Below, piece after piece: positions 62,780-64,000 of a stretch of 64,000 nucleotides of DNA. The stretch is from Vibrio porteresiae DSM 19223 (GTDB lineage: Bacteria; Pseudomonadota; Gammaproteobacteria; Enterobacterales; Vibrionaceae). Within the stretch, counting starts at the first letter, position 1. Every line of letters starts with the position of its first letter. The stretch lies in the NCBI RefSeq assembly GCF_024347055.1, contig NZ_AP024895.1, forward strand, positions 1,054,001 through 1,118,000. The letters run 5' to 3'. The position numbers and the translations under genes were made by a program. Below the pieces are notes generated by a model. It was not told where the DNA came from and ran no database searches. It saw nothing but the letters and a program-made list of their open reading frames with translations.

Positions 62780-62910
62780 TGAATTTGCCTTATCGTAAGT
62801 TAGCTCACCAAGCCTGTTCTACTAAAGAGATATGAAGCGTTACTCGTAGACTAGTATTGATAAATCCCAACAGGTGTTTTATCGATATTCTGAATGGCTA
62901 GGAGAATAAT

Positions 62911-63261
62911 ATGTGGTGGATTATCACTAAATACGCACTAACAGCAGCAATCGTGGTTTTGATCTCTGAGGTCGCTAAAAGGAGCGATAGGCTCGGCGCG
63001 TTAGTGGCTGCGTTGCCAACAGTGACCATTTTGGCTCTGATTTGGATGCGGCTTGAAGGGCAAGGTCAGCAAAAACTGGCCAATCATGCCTACTACACCT
63101 TTTGGTATGTGCTTCCTACATTGCCGATGTTTCTGATTTTTCCTTGGTTATTAAACCGTTATTCTTTTTGGGTTTCTCTTGGTATCTGCGCGCTTATAAC
63201 GTTATGCTGCTTTTTTATCGTCGCGTCGATCGTCAAAGAGTTTGGCATAAAGCTGTTGTGA
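62911..63261 (+). CDS. DUF3147 small membrane protein
   Basis: 116 residues and about four hydrophobic helices. The motif WWIITKYALTAAIVVLISEVAKRSDRLGALVAALPTVTILALIW matches the DUF3147 family, small inner-membrane proteins of unknown function. AGGAG precedes the ATG at good spacing. Confidence 0.87.
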   Translation: MWWIITKYALTAAIVVLISEVAKRSDRLGALVAALPTVTILALIWMRLEGQGQQKLANHAYYTFWYVLPTLPMFLIFPWLLNRYSFWVSLGICALITLCCFFIVASIVKEFGIKLL

Positions 63262-63326
63262 TTTATCGATAACGGTAAAGCCACATCGTTCGCCGTACCG
63301 TTTTGCATCATGATTCAAGGATGAAT

Positions 63327-63980
63327 ATGACCAAGATAGATTACTTCCCGATTTTCGGTGCTGAATTACCCAAAGAGCACTGGGTCACGATTGACCTTTC
63401 CGAACAGAATATCGATTTAGATTTCCCAAGAACCAGCGAGCCAGCTTATCTTGCCCAGTTTGTTCGATCACACTTAGTGGATGCCAACAGCGTTGCTATG
63501 GGTGGATACCGAGAGAAACGAGCCACCTATCGAGCCGCAGCGCATTTTTCAGATGCGCCACCAGAGAAGGTTAGGGATTTACACCTGGGTATCGATTTAT
63601 GGGTAGCCGCAGGTACACCCATTTACGCGCCGCTGGATGGCGTGGTACATAGCTTTCAAGTTAATAATTTATCTTTTGATTACGGCCCGACCATCATTCT
63701 TGAGCATATTGAGAATGGGCGAGTGTTCTATACGCTTTATGGGCATCTTGCGCTTAATTCATTGGATGGTTTACAAGAGGGGCAAAAAATCGCTCGTGGT
63801 GAGGCGTTTGCTTTTGTTGGCGAAAGTTCAGTAAATGGCGGCTGGCCACCACATTTGCACCTGCAAGTGATGCTCGATATGTATGGTCTCAAAGGGGATT
63901 TTTATGGTGCCACTTGTGAGCAAGACCAAGAACAGTATTTTACTAACTGCCCTAATCCCGCATTTCTGCTGGGTTTCTAA
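63327..63980 (+). CDS. M23-family peptidase-like protein
   Basis: 217 residues from ATG 63327, with AAGG upstream; an ATG two codons earlier overlaps that site. The LytM/M23 zinc site is seen as HLGIDLW (His86, Asp90) and PPHLHLQV (His176, His178). No signal peptide or membrane helix precedes it, so it may act in the cytoplasm or be exported unusually. It may be a peptidoglycan-type endopeptidase or an inactive relative. Confidence 0.85.
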   Translation: MTKIDYFPIFGAELPKEHWVTIDLSEQNIDLDFPRTSEPAYLAQFVRSHLVDANSVAMGGYREKRATYRAAAHFSDAPPEKVRDLHLGIDLWVAAGTPIYAPLDGVVHSFQVNNLSFDYGPTIILEHIENGRVFYTLYGHLALNSLDGLQEGQKIARGEAFAFVGESSVNGGWPPHLHLQVMLDMYGLKGDFYGATCEQDQEQYFTNCPNPAFLLGF

Positions 63981-64000
63981 ATAGCGATGCTTTAGACCTT

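Noticed and set aside
1..64000. CRISPR array
   Set aside because: No regularly spaced identical repeats with unique spacers; the repeat units at 15.6, 18.2 and 31.6 kb are irregular in spacing and diverged.

Overview
The window looks like a chromosomal segment of a Vibrio or close relative (Vibrionaceae, Gammaproteobacteria). The grounds are protein resemblance across the housekeeping genes (YciK, SohB, TapT, rhombosortase, dGTPase, YfbR, AlaA, menFDHB/menCE, TesB, Atl, YajD), a bacterial 4.5S RNA, a LexA-controlled ImuA-ImuB-DnaE2 cassette, and two HBM-type chemoreceptors. Base composition is moderate almost throughout. The exception is a strongly AT-rich insert at about 50.2-53.9 kb. No ribosomal RNA or tRNA gene was found.

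Layout, left to right. 0-3.9 kb: SOS mutasome genes (dnaE2 cut by the window edge, imuB, imuA) leftward from a perfect LexA box. 4.1-12.7 kb: two consecutive rightward three-gene operons. Each encodes a small Tat-type subunit, a FAD-binding GMC dehydrogenase and a tri-haem cytochrome c, so together they probably make two periplasmic sugar or sugar-acid oxidases. An IS200-type element with a nonsense-mutated transposase lies between them. 12.9-15.5 kb: glutathione transferase, YciK, SohB. 15.6-19 kb: a REP-associated transposase (RAYT), an esterase of the enterobactin-esterase type, a rhombosortase, and copies of a GGGGACAGGCAC repeat that recurs at 31.6 kb. 18.9-22.8 kb: TapT, dGTPase, YfbR, AlaA. 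23-30.3 kb: menaquinone biosynthesis, menFDHB and menCE, separated by a strong terminator. 30.4-38.5 kb: YeiH, an MFS-acyltransferase fusion, a TetR regulator, a Tim44-like protein, a Na+/H+ antiporter, an NlpE-like lipoprotein and an Lrp-type regulator. 38.7-43.1 kb: two paralogous chemoreceptors. 43.2-47.9 kb: a 37-residue membrane peptide, TesB, Atl, a membrane protein, a substrate-binding-GGDEF protein and 4.5S RNA.

48-55.3 kb is accessory. It carries a Crp/Fnr-type regulator, a 3-hydroxyisobutyrate-dehydrogenase-like enzyme, and then the most interesting locus: an apparently complete small RiPP system. That system has a 36-residue cationic precursor with two C-terminal-half cysteines, a radical SAM/SPASM maturase with an N-terminal PqqD-like (RRE) region, and a convergent 689-residue UvrA-like ABC ATPase that may give self-protection. 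A gene remnant and a two-helix membrane protein follow.

55.5-64 kb returns to ordinary genes: YajD, a sugar O-acetyltransferase, a DEAD-box helicase, a VF530-family protein, a DUF945 protein, a substrate-binding HD-GYP protein, a DUF3147 protein and an M23-family protein. The GGDEF and HD-GYP proteins plus the two chemoreceptors give the window four membrane sensory proteins, two of them predicted to make or degrade cyclic di-GMP.
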